Source: Cruorifilaria tuberocauda | Lineage: Eukaryota > Nematoda > Chromadorea > Rhabditida > Onchocercidae | Direction of reading: 5' to 3' | Length of the DNA stretch: 47,411 nucleotides | Assembly: GCA_013365365.1 (NCBI GenBank) | Contig: JABVXU010000425.1 | Location: 1 to 47,411, forward strand | In this document: positions 33,437 to 44,700 of the stretch, one piece after another | Layout of the letters: each line of letters opens with the position of its first letter | Position numbering within the stretch: the stretch's first letter is position 1 | Notes under the pieces: generated by a model | What the model saw: only the letters and a program-made list of their open reading frames with translations | Told to the model about the DNA's origin: nothing | The model's database searches: none | Translations under genes and position numbers: made by a program

Positions 33437-35481
33437 ATGCGCTTTGTGCCGGTGCTATTAGCGTCATTCTTCATGATACTCATGCAGCCTGGCACCGGGA
33501 AGCTTGGACAGTACTGCATTGGTGACAGACAGTGTGGCCAAGGAGAACGGTGTGCGCCGGATGTGTCCGGATTCCTGATCTGTCAACAACAAACCTTCAA
33601 CAAACCAGTGCTTTTTCCGCAGATTACGCTAGATGACTGTTTTATCATTAAGCAGACAGAACTCGAGAAAAGAAAATTATATCTTTCAAACTTTACTTGT
33701 TAAATTTCCTTTCAATTACTTCTTACTTTATTGCTTAGGATTTGCAACCAAAGCAGATTTTATGTGCGAATGATGCACAATGTTACCCGTTCGGAAAATG
33801 CGTGAGTCTCGGCTGGTATGGCTCTTGTCAGTATGGATCTGTTGCAAGTTACTATTTTATAGTCTTTTTCAATAAAGTGAAATTGTTGTTGTATCTCATC
33901 GATTTTTTGAGTGTGATTTTAGAAAAGTATTGATTTTGGAATTTATGAAGTGAAGAACTTCCTAAAGCATGCTGTTTAGCACTTGGTTCAGCAAACGATC
34001 GGTGTTACAGTGACGCGGACTGTTCTCAACATTTACATTGTGTGAATAAAAATGGGATAATGACATGTCAGGTTAGTCTGAACTTATTTTGCTCATTATA
34101 TGATAAGACGAGATAATTCGGATTTCGTTTAGGCCGTACCCGAAACGTTGCAGTACAAAACATGCCAGAGTGATCAGGATTGCGATATCGTAGAGGAATG
34201 CTCTTTCAGTGAACAGTATGATGAAAATTTATGTGTAACATTGCCTGAATACCGTAAGTCGTTTACAATTTATGCACAACCCAATTAAATTTCCGAAATT
34301 TGTTGAGCAATTTCAGTATTTGAACACTAAAATAAGGGTAAATCAACCGATATCTCGTCAAAGTTTCATCGGTATAACCAATGTTACAGTGACACATTTT
34401 TATGTATTGTTTTCCAGGAACTTCTAAGATGGACTCATTTCGGAGTGGAAAGATTGGAAACGGTGTGATTCCATTCAGTCTGATAGATAACGATGCTTCA
34501 AAGGCTTTTGAGAGACAATGCACCGCGGACTATCACGTAATCGCTTTCTCCTTCCTTTCAGTGTCTTCTAGAATAATTACTGAACTGTCACCTGACTTCA
34601 GCCAAATCATTTCCTAGTTCCAGTGCTCCCTTTCTGAAATCTGTGCCAAGAAAAGTATCTCAAATGATCGCGTCTGTATCTACAATCCTACAGCAACAAA
34701 TCGACAGTGCCGTTTCAATGCCGACTGCCAGTACGGACAGGTCTAACTGCGTATTTGCATTCGATCATTCCATCTCACTTTCTTTGATATTTATAATCTA
34801 ACTCTCCCAACTTCAATTACTGTCCTTGTAATTATGCCACTTTTCGTGAATAAGTTTAGAAATAACTGACAACTCTGATATACTTAATTTCAACTTCATA
34901 AAGATGCAATCAACCAATCAAGCTCAGAGTTTACCTTAACTTATAGAATGTATTCACTTCAAAAGTCTTAGCAATTCGTGTCAAAGTGTCAAATCTGTGT
35001 CGTTTGATTTGAATTTACTGTAAAATTTCCAGCGTTGCGAGAAAGTTTTAGAGAATCTTTATTTGTGTAGAGCTACAAAGCAGACGACGTCCATGCAACC
35101 ATGCAATTACGATTACGAGTGTTCAGGCGGTCGACGTTGCATCAATATCAGTAATGATATCTCCTTTCAACAAGTACTAGTTTCTCTGAACTTCTCCAAC
35201 TTTTGAATTCCTCAATCTGATTTTCACAAATAGATTTTTTTAAACTATTCCTATTTTACAATTAATTCTAAGATATTCGAAACTATCAAAAGTTTATATT
35301 AATTTCTCATCACATCTAATCATTTTGTGATTAATGAGAAGGAATAATATTTCAGAATTTCCGATATTGTCTTGCGTTTGAAGAAGAACCAAGCTGTGAA
35401 TATGATATGGATTGTAGGGATAGAAAAGTTTGCAGAATTTCCGGAAAGTTTAAACAGTGCTTACCATTCAAATCCAGCTAA
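33437..35481 (+). CDS. Secreted protein of eight four-cysteine modules
   Basis: Eight exons: 33437-33607, 33739-33847, 33980-34071, 34133-34253, 34418-34536, 34624-34740, 35033-35173, 35356-35481, about 331 residues. It starts with a signal peptide (MRFVPVLLASFFMILMQPG). The mature protein is a run of modules C-x5-C-x5-C-x(8-15)-C, for example CIGDRQCGQGERC, CANDAQCYPFGKC, CYSDADCSQHLHC, CQSDQDCDIVEEC, CRFNADCQYGQRC, CNYDYECSGGRRC, CEYDMDCRDRKVC. The x5/x5 spacing decided the acceptor at 34623 over one six bases earlier. The donor of exon 2 is uncertain (33847 chosen by phase). There is no membrane anchor; it ends in FKSS. The D/N-x-x-C-x5-C pattern recalls EB or dickkopf-type small disulfide modules, but I would not assign a family. 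The frame is open upstream of the chosen ATG (first Met at 33137, MWRDHF), and that longer start was rejected because the signal peptide lies at 33437. Confidence 0.84.
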
Positions 35482-36574
35482 CATTTTACACTGCAGATAT
35501 CTACCGAATTGATGGGTTCACGTACGTATCATATTATTTTTAAGAACGCGAAAAAATTGTAACTTCGAAAAATACTTGATGGAATTTTGAGTATTTTTTT
35601 TTATCTTCATTTGTTGTAATTCCTTTTAAAAATTTTCTGATTTTAATTGAGCTGAGAGGAAACAACTCAAATTTTTTCTGAACTTTTCACAACAATGTTG
35701 TAATTTTGATACCACTTAACAGCGATTCCTAGCGAAATATTTCTCGCCTTGCCGAAAAGCTATGAGAGCTTAATGAGTATCAGTTCACTGTGTATTTTAC
35801 GAGAATTTATAGATGACTGCCACTGAGATTTCTGCTTGAATCCTTCCCTTTCAGGTGCAGTAATTGTCGTCGGTTAGACAATAAGCATTCATTAATTGAT
35901 TGGTTCAATTTCGGAATTTCGGATGATTAAAATTTTGTTGGTAATAGCAAATTTTTTGTAAAAATAGTAACATTCAAGTATTCTGATGAATTTAATCAGC
36001 AATATAAACTGATCGCTTTTTTTGCTTTAAAATTTTCGTTATCGATTGAAAATTCTTTAATCCTAAACAATATATATATTTAACAAGGCATATTCGTATT
36101 TCATTCCAGAATTACTGCAAGCTGACCATGCAAGTACTTATTTTTCATCTAGAGAAATTCAAAAGCAATGTGATGAAAATTTATTTACTGTTTTTCACTT
36201 TAGTTTCGAAAAATGTGTTAATGAAAAGTTTTAGTAAGATCAAACAGTTTGAGAAGTATCAGAATTCATCATATTCAATATTTATTCACTTTATTATGCG
36301 ATATTCTTTGAAACGATCATTTTGAAGCAATTTTTTGCTTAATTTAACTTGGCTCTTTGTGGACTTCTGCAAAAACGATATCAACAAAAGGATTTATTCA
36401 ACAAATTGCTTTCAAATTTTCCACTCAGTTGTATTGCTGTAAATGTTTTATTGAAATATTTGGCTTTTCTTTATGCTATCTGATATTACTGCTTAGTTCT
36501 CACAGCACTGATATATCTGTATCGCTTATAATTTTCTACAGTGAATTGAGAAACTGGTCCGAAATACTAATAAA
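35482..36574. other. Intergenic stretch
   Basis: No gene is supported. A plus frame after TTCCCTTTCAG at about 35855 reads CSNCRRLDNKHSLIDWFNFG then stops; it could be an alternative 3' exon of the preceding gene but no phase link was found. Confidence 0.35.
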
Positions 36575-37608
36575 ATGTTCTGGAGATATGCTCAATATTT
36601 AATATTTATTTTCTTCCGTCCGCTATTTTTTCCAAAAAATTTAAAAATAGCATTCTTTCAAAAAAGTCCGGATGGTAAAAATGCCAAGTGAGCACTTAAC
36701 TGATGATAGAAATCATGTTACATGATAGTAGGATAAATTTATTTTTATGCCAGTGAGATAATATAATACCGAAAATTGAGTAATAATAGTCACACAGTGA
36801 TAAAAACGATAAATATTGTAAACTAAACCACATGAAATAATTTAACATATAATTATTAAGGTATATTTTTAAGATCAAACGTTATAAAAACGCTAGTCCA
36901 CGTCAGAAGTGTCTAAATTACTACATTAGAGTAATACATTGCAATGAGTGGCTGGTAAATGCAGTAATCCTTAATCATATTCTGTTTTGGTTATTTTCAA
37001 GGTACATCTTTCAACATTTATAATCGATTTATGTAAGGTAAAAGATCAGAAATAAAGGAATTTCAAAATTAATTATTTTAAAATATCGAATTTATTAGTG
37101 ATATCATTTCTATTATTATTATTATTCAGGAATTTTTTGTGTTATCACAGTTGCTACTGTTATGCTTACAACATTATTAGCTTTCACCGCATACCATAAA
37201 ACATATGTAAATTGCAAGTAAGTTATTTGAAAGTGCAGTAAGAGATGCGCTTCGGGTTGTTGTCACTGTCGTCACTGTTGAAATCATCAAAGACGTTGTT
37301 GGAGATTCGGTCGTTGTCAAGTCAGCTGAAATTCAAGTTAAAATTTTGTTTCATTCTATATTTTATCTCTGCTTCTGGCATAAATCCTTTACAGCTATGA
37401 GAAGTAATGAATAAGGAGATCTTATAAATTAGTTATTCATGGTTAAGATTTGAACAAGATAGCATCGAGAAAGGAGGAAAGAAGTCCTGACCGGTACTAT
37501 ATTGATGGTGAACCTTCTCCTTTTTGGTACTCTGCTTCCATGAAATATTTAATGCTTACCAGTAGTAGAATATTTTATGAATATTGGTGGTGGAATTCTG
37601 TGAACTGA
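36575..37608 (+). CDS. Putative small membrane protein, 108 residues
   Basis: Three plus-strand exons agree in phase: 36575-36674 (ATG, donor GTAAAA), 37130-37217 (acceptor TTATTCAG, donor GTAAGT) and 37470-37608 (acceptor CATCGAG, stop TGA). Residues about 8-25 are hydrophobic (signal or first helix: YLIFIFFRPLFF). The second exon is a clear membrane helix (CVITVATVMLTTLLAF) followed by YHKTYVNCK. The third exon is polar then aromatic (SPDRYYIDGEPSPFWYS). A TTTTCTACAG site 33 bases upstream could accept a spliced leader. If the last intron is not removed, the frame stops at once after the helix, giving a 62-residue form. The GC-rich segment 37240-37330 inside intron 2 reads Val-rich (plus) or Thr/Ser-rich (minus) and may be a further exon. 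Confidence 0.4.
37111..37128. repeat. (ATT)n microsatellite at a splice acceptor
   Basis: Five to six ATT units run directly into a CAG acceptor, forming the polypyrimidine-like tract of the presumed exon at 37130. Confidence 0.7.
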
Positions 37609-37891
37609 AAGCTAATCTAAATTCACTAAAATAATAATTTAACATAATCATCAGCAAAATCGAAACAATATCATATTACTTCAACCTATTCTCTTCTCTA
37701 AATCATTCACAGTTTCTCATTTTCAATGATATTAAGCTATTTGTTTTCTAACTTTGAGATTCAGAAAATAGTTTAACAAAAATTTCAATTTCTCAAACTG
37801 TTTTTGAATTATAGAAATTGATGGGAACTTTCTGAAATTAGTATGCAGTTTTTAAAAGTCAAGCTCTTTCGCTTTATAAAAACTGATGGCA

Positions 37892-40800
37892 TCAGGCAGA
37901 CAAAGATAATTTAAACATACGATTAATAGCAGCAACATAACCAAAAGAATGATGATCATTCATTTCGGATATGAGGATGGCAATATATCGACCACCCAAT
38001 TCTTGATCGATGCCAATACGATAGACCCCACTATGAAGTTTTTTAGTGTATAAGAAGAGACTAAAATCGGATGACACGTCATCCACTGTTTCAAACAAAG
38101 GATATTCAAAACTTTCCATTGTTGCCTCTCTTCCGTAGTCGTCCGCTAAAATCTAAAATCTTAAAATCACTCTACGCCAATCTCCGTCTTTCTATCTGCC
38201 CATCTGTGGATGAATACATGAACATCTCATAAAATTCTGTAAAATATTTGTAAAAAAGCTGATGATACTAATAATTTACAACTCTTTCTGAGAAGTGAAA
38301 AACAAACATATAGAGTGGCGTGTGAACCTTTTGGTACCACGATTGAAGAATCACCGTTGACCCATTGGGAGTATGCAGGAATTTCATGAATAAATGATCC
38401 ATTACTTTCCCCGAAATTCACAATATTCATGATCGTTGTCCTCAAATGTTAGATTTTAGCCCATCCAATGCATTCCACATGGAGAAAAAAGCTTGAAGAT
38501 ATAACCTTTTATCAACTCTATTCTTATAATGTTGAAAAATCCGATAAATTTTTATTACTGGATGAGATGAAGAAATTGAGAAGCGAACTCTGAGATGATG
38601 GCGAACGTTTTCGTAGAATCTTTGGGGTTCAGATTGATTTGTCCCACTTTATCCCATTTCACCGATGACTTCGACTCTTCTGTCATACTGCTTCTGATAT
38701 CAATAGTATCTTCTGGACATAGATATGATGGTGCTGTTAATAGTACATTATTTGCAACATCTTTACTTATTGGATAATAGACGGGATTAGTCAGTTTAGC
38801 ACATCCTGAAAATTATCCTGCACCATTATTCCTAAAATTTCTCTTATCACAATCAATGCAGAAAGGAAATGAATTTAAAATTCTAATGCATAACAATATT
38901 CGAAGCTATGTTGAAGTAAGCCAAATTAAACTAATGTAATAAATATATAGAATTTTCCACATTACCGCAGTCGAGAATCAAACATGTATTTATATTATTT
39001 CAACTGTAATTAAATTTTAGTTCAAAAGTTCAAAAACGAACGATCAACAATCATCGGCGTGGGCATGAAACATCCAAAGTCCGTTGTCATGTCCTCTGAT
39101 ATCGGCGTCGTTTGAATCGAAGCTATGACGATCAGTCGAGCTATTTCCACATTCGATGTTATTCGCACTTTTGATCGTACTCGTTTCGTAGCATTGAGAT
39201 TACTCAGCTGATCACGAATCCAAACCGATGCCACTCGTTCTACAGGTGCTACGTATCGCCATAATGAACCTGCCTAGAGAAATAATATTATTTATATTTC
39301 CTTCCAACTACTTTCAAGTTGGTGAGGTTGCAAAAACAATTTCTCTAAATGCATGAAATTTTTCCAATATTTTTCTCTCGAAGTGCTTTTATTATTTCAT
39401 CGGATTTCTGAAATTTTAAACCACTCTCCGAATCTTAACACTAAGTTTCATTTTACATTATCATATCCATTCCTTATTTTTGCTTATAATACCTTCATAC
39501 TTTGCTCAATAATTTTTAATTCATTGTTCTCCCTCACTGTTATTGAAACATTGTGAACACTGTAGCTTTGCGATATTGTTTCATTCGTTGCTCCAAGTGG
39601 TAAGAAATATAAGGCCATGGTACCAGGTCCAGGTAATGAGAAGGCATAATAATCACCTCCCATTCCGACAGGGTGCACTGAAAGATGTAACGTCATCATA
39701 CACAGGAAAACGTTCGTTATATCTTTAGCAGTACCACTTGATTGAATCTATGAAGCAGTTCAATTGACAATGTTTTTAATCAAGAAATCGCGAAATCATC
39801 AAATTTGAGAACAGAAGAATAATAACCTAAAAAGTAATCAACAGCAGATTCGGTGTCAGACACATAAGCTATAATTGAAATCTTTTGTGAAGAAGTAACA
39901 TGTATTCGGTTATCTCCCAACATATGCAATCCTTTGAGGATATCATTCACTATTAAATTATGAAAGTTGTACTGCAAATTATTCAAATTTGAAGCAATGA
40001 CGCCAACTTTTCGTGTTTAGTGAATACATGAATGAAAAGCAAAGCAACACACTTCATAATTATCATGGATGACCACTTTATCCTTCTTCTTTCCAACCTT
40101 CGAACCGTCACTTCCGTTGTTTACATTGTATTCAATATTTACTGTAATATTTATTTGCCTGTCCATCCCGAAAATGTGGCAAGCAGCTCGATTCAAATTA
40201 TGGCTAATTTGTGGTAATATGAAAATAAATTCGGTACCCCAGGAATCTGCTTCAAATCCGCTTAAGCCTTTGTTCCATCGAACTGTAACTTTTGATTTAT
40301 TTTAAAATTTGCAATTTCTCCAAAAATTTCATAATCTAAAAGAATGTCAATAACCGAAGAACTTATTATTCAAAAAGAATAAGGATTATCACATCATTGC
40401 CAAATGAGTGAAACTCCAATTATTAGAAGAAATTAGACTGTTGAAACAGAACGATTCGGAAAATCTCTATATTCCGAAAAATCCGCATGAGATGAAGTAA
40501 TGCAAATTATTTCAGAGATATGGAACTACTTTTGTTGATATCGTAATGTTTTGCGTTAGTTAAATAGCTCTTGCTTTGGACTTTGGAATAAATATCAGAT
40601 CAGGCAGTAAGTTTCGTATCTTCCTGTTTTCAACTTGATATCTAATGTAACACTTTTTATTTACATTTCTAAAAGTGATTTGTACAGTTGAAGAAATAAT
40701 TTAAGAACGCTGACAGATTCAGTTTCACTGCAAATTTCTCCTTTACAAGTTTTCACAAATTGATTTTCTTTTTAAAAAACTCTGTTTCGAGCTCTTTATT

Positions 40801-40950
40801 GACATTTTAAAGCGAATCTATCCTATAATCTATAATCTATAATCTATGAATTGATTCCCAAAACGGCACAGTGGAAAATAAAAGACTACCAGTAGATAAA
40901 AATAAAATCAGTTGGAATAGAAAACGCTGCCAGCCACTAAGTGAAGCCAT
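37892..40950 (-). CDS. Secreted IgGFc-binding-like protein
   Basis: Eight exons give 472 residues in continuous phase: 40890-40950, 40053-40282, 39827-39971, 39493-39677, 39042-39273, 38607-38805, 38328-38440, 37892-38145. The N-terminus MASLSGWQRFLFQLILFLST is a signal peptide, and the ATG lies one base after a GGACAG acceptor. Two stretches match the IgGFc-binding N-terminal domain pattern, G-T-E-F followed later by D-x-F-L-x-x-P-x-x-x-G-x-x-Y: SWGTEFIFILPQ (about 33-44) and DYFLVHPVGMGGDYYAFSLP (about 142-161), with IHVTSSQKISIIAYV between them. The rest is a beta-rich extracellular sequence with Asn-x-Ser/Thr sites and no membrane anchor. In animals such domains occur in mucus and adhesive secreted proteins; the ligand here is unknown. 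It is divergently arranged with the Scm-like gene, starts 771 bases apart. Confidence 0.8.
40824..40847. repeat. Short tandem repeat, 7-base unit
   Basis: About three and a half copies of TATAATC, in the first intron of the IgGFc-like gene. Confidence 0.85.
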
Positions 40951-41116
40951 TCTGTCCAATTTAAGTCACACCCTGTTGTTAATGAATAATGCAATGGAAT
41001 TAATAGAAAAAATGGTAATTGTTTGTTTTAGTACTTTTATAGTTCGCAAAAATTTGCATAATTTATAACATAGAAATTAGCATAGAAAATTTCCAGGCAC
41101 AACCACTTATGATTGC

Positions 41117-41332
41117 CTAGTTTGAAATTGGCCGGCCAATAAATTCATTTCGCTTAACAGTGACTGCGATTTCCGGCTCCCTTGTACACACTTGTTTGAC
41201 GAACAATGACAGCCATCCACTTCCGGAAACCACGGCTGGAGCTGCATTCCATAACCATTCAATCCCCTCCTTAGAAACATCACCATCTACGTCTTTCATC
41301 ATCCTCTTAGGAATCGCAAATTCAGATCGCAT
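41117..41332 (-). CDS. Doubtful 71-codon ORF
   Basis: The frame reads MRSEFAIPKRMMKDVDGDVS ... KRNEFIGRPISN and is protein-like in composition. An acceptor-like CGGACAG lies five bases upstream of the ATG. It sits alone between two divergent genes and overlaps a plus-strand frame of similar length (41160-41417). It could be a small single-exon gene or promoter DNA that happens to be open. Confidence 0.28.
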   Translation of the reverse strand: MRSEFAIPKRMMKDVDGDVSKEGIEWLWNAAPAVVSGSGWLSLFVKQVCTREPEIAVTVKRNEFIGRPISN

Positions 41333-41502
41333 CGAAACTGTCCGACTGCCTCAGCTTCCTTCGCTCTTCAGCTCATCACCTCACGCAATCAAAGAGACGC
41401 ATGTATTGCGTGACTGAGAAACTGACGTATGCATCTAAGCGAAGCTGAACTATATTTGGGTTGTCGTCGCACACATTTTCCATCCCGTGATAACCTTTGC
41501 GA

Positions 41503-41562
41503 TTGTGTGTGTACCCGTCTTTGTGTGCTTGTGCGTGTGTGCGTGTATGAGTGCGTCCGTGT
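41503..41562. repeat. Imperfect TG-rich microsatellite
   Basis: Imperfect GTGT/GCGTG repeat of about 60 bases, roughly 160-220 bases upstream of the Scm-like ATG. Confidence 0.8.
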
Positions 41563-41707
41563 TTCTGCATCTAGCTCGAACACGCCGATGTAGACATAGC
41601 AGGATATCGGGAATACGGGGTAAGTTTCTCTAGTATCAAGGAGTAAATAAGTGTTCTGGATGCACGGCAATTGATACTCATTTCATGAATCGCTGTTTTA
41701 CCAAGGA

Positions 41708-41714
41708 TTTTTAG
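41708..41714 (+). promoter_or_regulatory. Probable spliced-leader acceptor of the Scm-like gene
   Basis: ATTTTTAG ends at 41714, seven bases before the ATG at 41722, with no coding exon upstream. This fits trans-splicing. Confidence 0.45.
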
Positions 41715-41721
41715 GTGAATC

Positions 41722-44700
41722 ATGGAAGAAATAACCCAAGAAGAGAACAATAAACAAGAAATATTTATCACTGAAGACGAAGATGCGGACGATGAACAGA
41801 GACTAGTGATATCTGATGATAAACCCATTGAATCGCCTGTTTCATCAGCGGTACGTTTACTCACTTTCATAAGCTTTGTCACATAATAATTTCTTATCTT
41901 AATGATTTAATGGCTTGGTTATCCTTTTATCAATGATAAAAATCATGATGATTGTGTTATATTGATTGGGATTTGTTACATAATCATGAACATGATTATT
42001 TTTACACATTTTAGTTTTGATATTCATAACTACTTAGTTATTATGGTGCTTAATTCGTTGAATAGAGCAATTTTACCATGATGTTTATCATATTAAGAAA
42101 TATTTAACGGTGATTGTTCGAAATATATTTAGTGAGGTTATTAGAAATTGGTAGTTTGTATCGAATGTGAAATGAAGTTTGTGGTCTAATATTTGTTAAT
42201 TAATTATATGGAACTCCTTACAGGATGAAGATGCAATGCATGATTCGCCGCGAGATTCACAGAAAACTGTAAAAAATGACGATGGGAAAAATATTTCCGG
42301 CATAGAGACACCTCGAAAAGTATAAAATGTTGATATTATGAGCTTCTTTTTTCAAGTTTGATTTTGCATATTAAACTCATAAAATTTTGAAAATTGAAAT
42401 ACCGGAGCATTTTCCAGGAAACTCCACCTAAAAGTACAACGGATATCACGTTTTCCTGGCAAGAATATCTGAAGCAAACTGAAGCTGTTGCGGCATCGGA
42501 AGATTGCTTTTATCAAGATCCTATACCACCTAAAAATAACTTCATTGTTGGCACGAAGGTGGAAGTACCAGATCCCAGAGGTGATGCTTTGTTCCTTATT
42601 CATATTCTGCAAAAATGGAGATTTTTTGTTTCACTTCTGAATTATCATTTTTCAAGTATACTTTACCAACCCACTTTTCTTATTCCAAAATGTCAGTGAA
42701 TCTGAAAAGATTGAAAAAACTTGGGAATACAATAAAGGATTATTAATAAAGCTACTGGAAATGATAAACTTTCAAGCCGTTTATAATCATAAAAGAAATT
42801 GAAGGCAATGAGGTGCAGTGCTTAGCGACAATTGTTGCGGTTCATTCACTTTGGGTATGCCTTCGACTTGATGGTGAAGATGGAAGTAATGATCACTGGC
42901 TTATATGCGATGACGAACGAATAAAACCGGTCGGGTAGGTGTATTCAATTCCTTACTTTATTTCCTGGAAATGCTTCACTATGATGAAAGCACGAAGTAT
43001 ATGATGAGGATCAAGTTTACTTCTTCGAAAAGTCACACAAACATGAACACAAAAGACATTTTCCTATTTGGAAAGAAAAATCGCATGTGGGTTAAATTTG
43101 AATGATGATGCAGTTGAAAAAAGTGTATTATATTATTATTTAAAATGGGTAAGAATTTTGTTGCTTACGAATAACGAATACATCATGTAATTTGTCTAAG
43201 TTTTATTCATTTCAGAGACTGTGAAAGAAATGGCTTAATTTTGCAGCCTCCATTTGGTTTTATGTATAACCTAGCTTCATTTCACAAATTCATCGAAAAT
43301 CAGTTAAAACCCGCAGCAGACGGTAGCATCCCAGTAGCATCTTCAGAATCTTTCAAACCGGTATATGTTTTCCTGAATTCTGTAAACGCGGTTCTTCTCA
43401 TTCATTCGTCGATGTTGTCCGAATTATTTCGAGCATCTTCCCGCATTTTAAACAGTGACACAATCAACAACATAGTTATGGGTTGCTCATTCTTAAAATG
43501 ATTGCAGATTCCATTCAAATATCATCCAAGAAAGAATAGATTTCAAGTGGGCATGAAATGTGAGGCGATCGATCACAGAAATTTCAACGGTCGCCCATGT
43601 CCTGCAACTGTGGTTGATATAAAAGGCGATTATTTAACAATCAGTTATGATGGCTGGAACAAAGCTTATGATAGCCGAGAACGTTATGACAGTCGCTTTA
43701 TTTTTCCGATTGGATGGGCCAATAAATGTGGTATTGAAATGCAACCACCGAATCATGTAAAAGGTATAGTTTTGATTTTTACTGCTAAAAGAATATATGG
43801 AATACACATGTTATGTTCATAGGATCATTTCATGTGCGTCTTATTTATTGTTGAAAATTTTTGTCGAAAAAATTTCGTTTTAGAATTTTAAAAAAAAAAT
43901 AAAATTAGAGATAAAATACCATTCATTTCGTAGTGTTGCATTTATTTGAGGTTATTGTCAGCTATCAGACATTGTATCATAAGTGAAGCACTAATTGAAT
44001 AATTGGAGCATAAGTACTGTGATGTATTATTTTTTGATTCATGTTATCATTTATCATCTTATGTAGTGAATTTTACAGGAAAAGTTTTACAACGGATGAT
44101 GCAAAAAGATACGTTACCAAAAGCTCCGAAAATCGTTGCTTCTAGAAAATGTATATTTCCTTCACTTTCATTGATTCTTGATTATAAAAGTTATTTAGGA
44201 CGATCACATTGGTAAATTTGTAAAAATTCATCTTGAATTTTGTTAATTGTGCTGACTAGTTACCTGTAGCATGGAAACAATCAGGAATTAAATAACACTT
44301 AATATATCAATGATATACAATGTTTAGATAATTATGAGTTTTAGCAAAAATATTGAAAAGCAGGAAATCGGTTAATACTAAAAACGATTCTCAACGAACA
44401 CGAAATCGGAAGCGGAAGCAAACTTCAATTTCCAATCCTCATCGTCACTCTTCAGATGATTCTTGCTCATCTCATTTACTTGATATAATCGATCAGGTAC
44501 GCATTGCGATAAGTTTTCATTTTCATTATTTCTTTCGAATATATCAGGCTCGAATACATTCACTAGTATAATTTCTCTTAGTTTGAAACGACAGAAGGAG
44601 ATTTTGTAGATCGCTAAGCAATCACATACTGTAGAAGCAAGTTCTGTAAATAGTGCGTCGAATCAACAAATAGTGACCAGTGGAGCGAATGCAGTTGCGA

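Larger units (their letters stand above)
40951..41707. promoter_or_regulatory. Shared divergent promoter region
   Basis: It lies between the starts of two divergent genes and is less AT-rich than most non-coding DNA here. It includes a TG/CG-rich imperfect repeat at 41503-41562 (TGTGTGTGTACCCG, GTGCGTGTGTGCGTG) and the doubtful ORF at 41117-41332. No TATA element was recognised in either direction. Confidence 0.45.

Noticed and set aside
39543..40305. Plus-strand ORFs across the IgGFc-like gene
   Set aside because: All are antisense to exons whose phases and motifs agree on the minus strand.
41389..41882. Two minus-strand ORFs (41389-41670 and 41571-41882)
   Set aside because: The second is antisense to Scm-like exon 1; the first is mostly the translation of the TG-rich tract (Thr-His repeats).
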